A stretch of DNA of 6,726 bases from DATLYT01 sp035574455 (GTDB lineage Bacteria; Bacteroidota; Ignavibacteria; UBA10030). The position numbers were made by a program, and so were the translations under genes. Position 1 is the first letter of the stretch, and every line of letters starts with the position of its first letter. Where the stretch lies: the NCBI GenBank assembly GCA_035574455.1, contig DATLYT010000020.1, positions 1 to 6,726 on the forward strand, written 5' to 3'. This document shows positions 6,208 to 6,726 of the stretch, piece after piece. The notes beneath the pieces are model-generated. The model ran no database searches. It saw only the letters and a program-made list of their open reading frames with translations, and was not told where the DNA came from.

Positions 6208-6726
6208 ATGATGCGAAATAGCCCGAGCACACGACGCTCGACAGTGTTGATGCCGATCGCGGTCAGCCTCATGTTCGTCGTCGGTGGCTGTTCCAGTTCT
6301 GGTAGTAGCGACAGGGAGGTACGCCCCGACCTCTATATAGCCAATCTCGGTACAGCGACCCAACTTGACTTTCGCGACAAAACGCGGAAGATGCTCGACC
6401 GGTATCAGTTCCAGGTCATCCGCTTCGAGCAAACGACGGACGCGACGTTCTTTGAGACGGAATGGAAGTTGCGATATCCGTTTGAGGACGAGCTCCAGCA
6501 AAACGTGGAGGAAGCGCGTACGCGGTTGATCATTACGGCAACGCCGCGAACAAGAACGCCGATGGGGTCCGACCTCCACACCGTGCGGTTTGAAGCCGAA
6601 AACCAGGTACGCTACCGTGATGCAAGGGATTGGCATTACATTCAGATGAGCGATATGCTCAAAGCCTACCTCAAAGAGTTCTGCGACAAGTTAGCGACAG
6701 AGTTTCGGGCAGGGATTCGGAGATAC
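6208..6726 (+). CDS. Hypothetical lipoprotein (3' end outside window)
   Basis: The frame is open for 173 codons from ATG 6208 to the right edge with no stop. Residues 1-27 are a lipoprotein signal peptide: basic MMRNSPSTRRS, hydrophobic core VLMPIAVSLMFVV, then GGC with Cys28, followed by a flexible SSSGSSDRE linker. No acidic residue follows the cysteine immediately. The mature part is a compact, charged, alpha/beta-looking domain. It includes an FRDKTRKMLDRYQFQVIRFE segment, then a strand containing FFETEWKLRYPFEDE, a strand RLIITATPRT, and a helix SDMLKAYLKEFCDKL. The helix, 'gyxV' strand, 'T-x-W' strand order loosely recalls BamC-like or helix-grip lipoprotein domains, but this is only an impression. 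I do not recognise the family. It follows the SusC-SusD operon on the same strand but lies beyond a strong terminator, so a functional link is uncertain. Confidence 0.8.
   Translation, partial: MMRNSPSTRRSTVLMPIAVSLMFVVGGCSSSGSSDREVRPDLYIANLGTATQLDFRDKTRKMLDRYQFQVIRFEQTTDATFFETEWKLRYPFEDELQQNVEEARTRLIITATPRTRTPMGSDLHTVRFEAENQVRYRDARDWHYIQMSDMLKAYLKEFCDKLATEFRAGIRRY

Overview
The window looks like chromosomal DNA from the Bacteroidota/FCB group, perhaps a moderately GC-rich lineage such as Ignavibacteria/Kapabacteria or Rhodothermia. The pointers are a SusC/SusD outer-membrane pair, a promoter candidate of the Bacteroidota type (TTG, 19-nt spacer, TAnnTTT) and strong purine-rich ribosome binding sites. 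The exact lineage cannot be settled from this sequence alone.

Layout, all genes on the + strand: (1) bases 2-748 are the 3' part of a gene for a membrane protein that begins before the window. (2) Bases 749-1242 are a gene-free stretch of about 490 bases. It holds a degenerate 13-14-nt tandem repeat (752-830), about 170 bases with little recognisable content, a promoter candidate (1004-1033), and a roughly 200-nt leader containing a strikingly self-complementary element (1109-1192). (3) Bases 1243-4496 are a SusC/RagA-type TonB-dependent outer-membrane transporter, broken by a one-base frameshift near 1660 into a 150-codon N-terminal and a 944-codon C-terminal reading frame. (4) Bases 4525-6126 are its SusD/RagB-type surface lipoprotein partner. 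(5) Bases 6148-6190 are a very strong intrinsic terminator. (6) Bases 6208 to the right edge are a second lipoprotein gene, of unknown function and cut by the window end.

How they work together: SusC proteins form the TonB-powered beta-barrel and SusD proteins form the lipid-anchored lid that captures substrate outside the cell. The 28-base gap between them and the single promoter candidate fit one operon. No glycosidase, peptidase, sulfatase or dedicated regulator adjoins the pair, so the substrate cannot be inferred. The lipoprotein after the terminator may be an accessory or simply the next gene.

The observations most worth following are the frameshift in SusC (assembly error, real mutation or phase switch), the folded leader RNA candidate with a possible pseudoknot, and the 13-nt repeat array.
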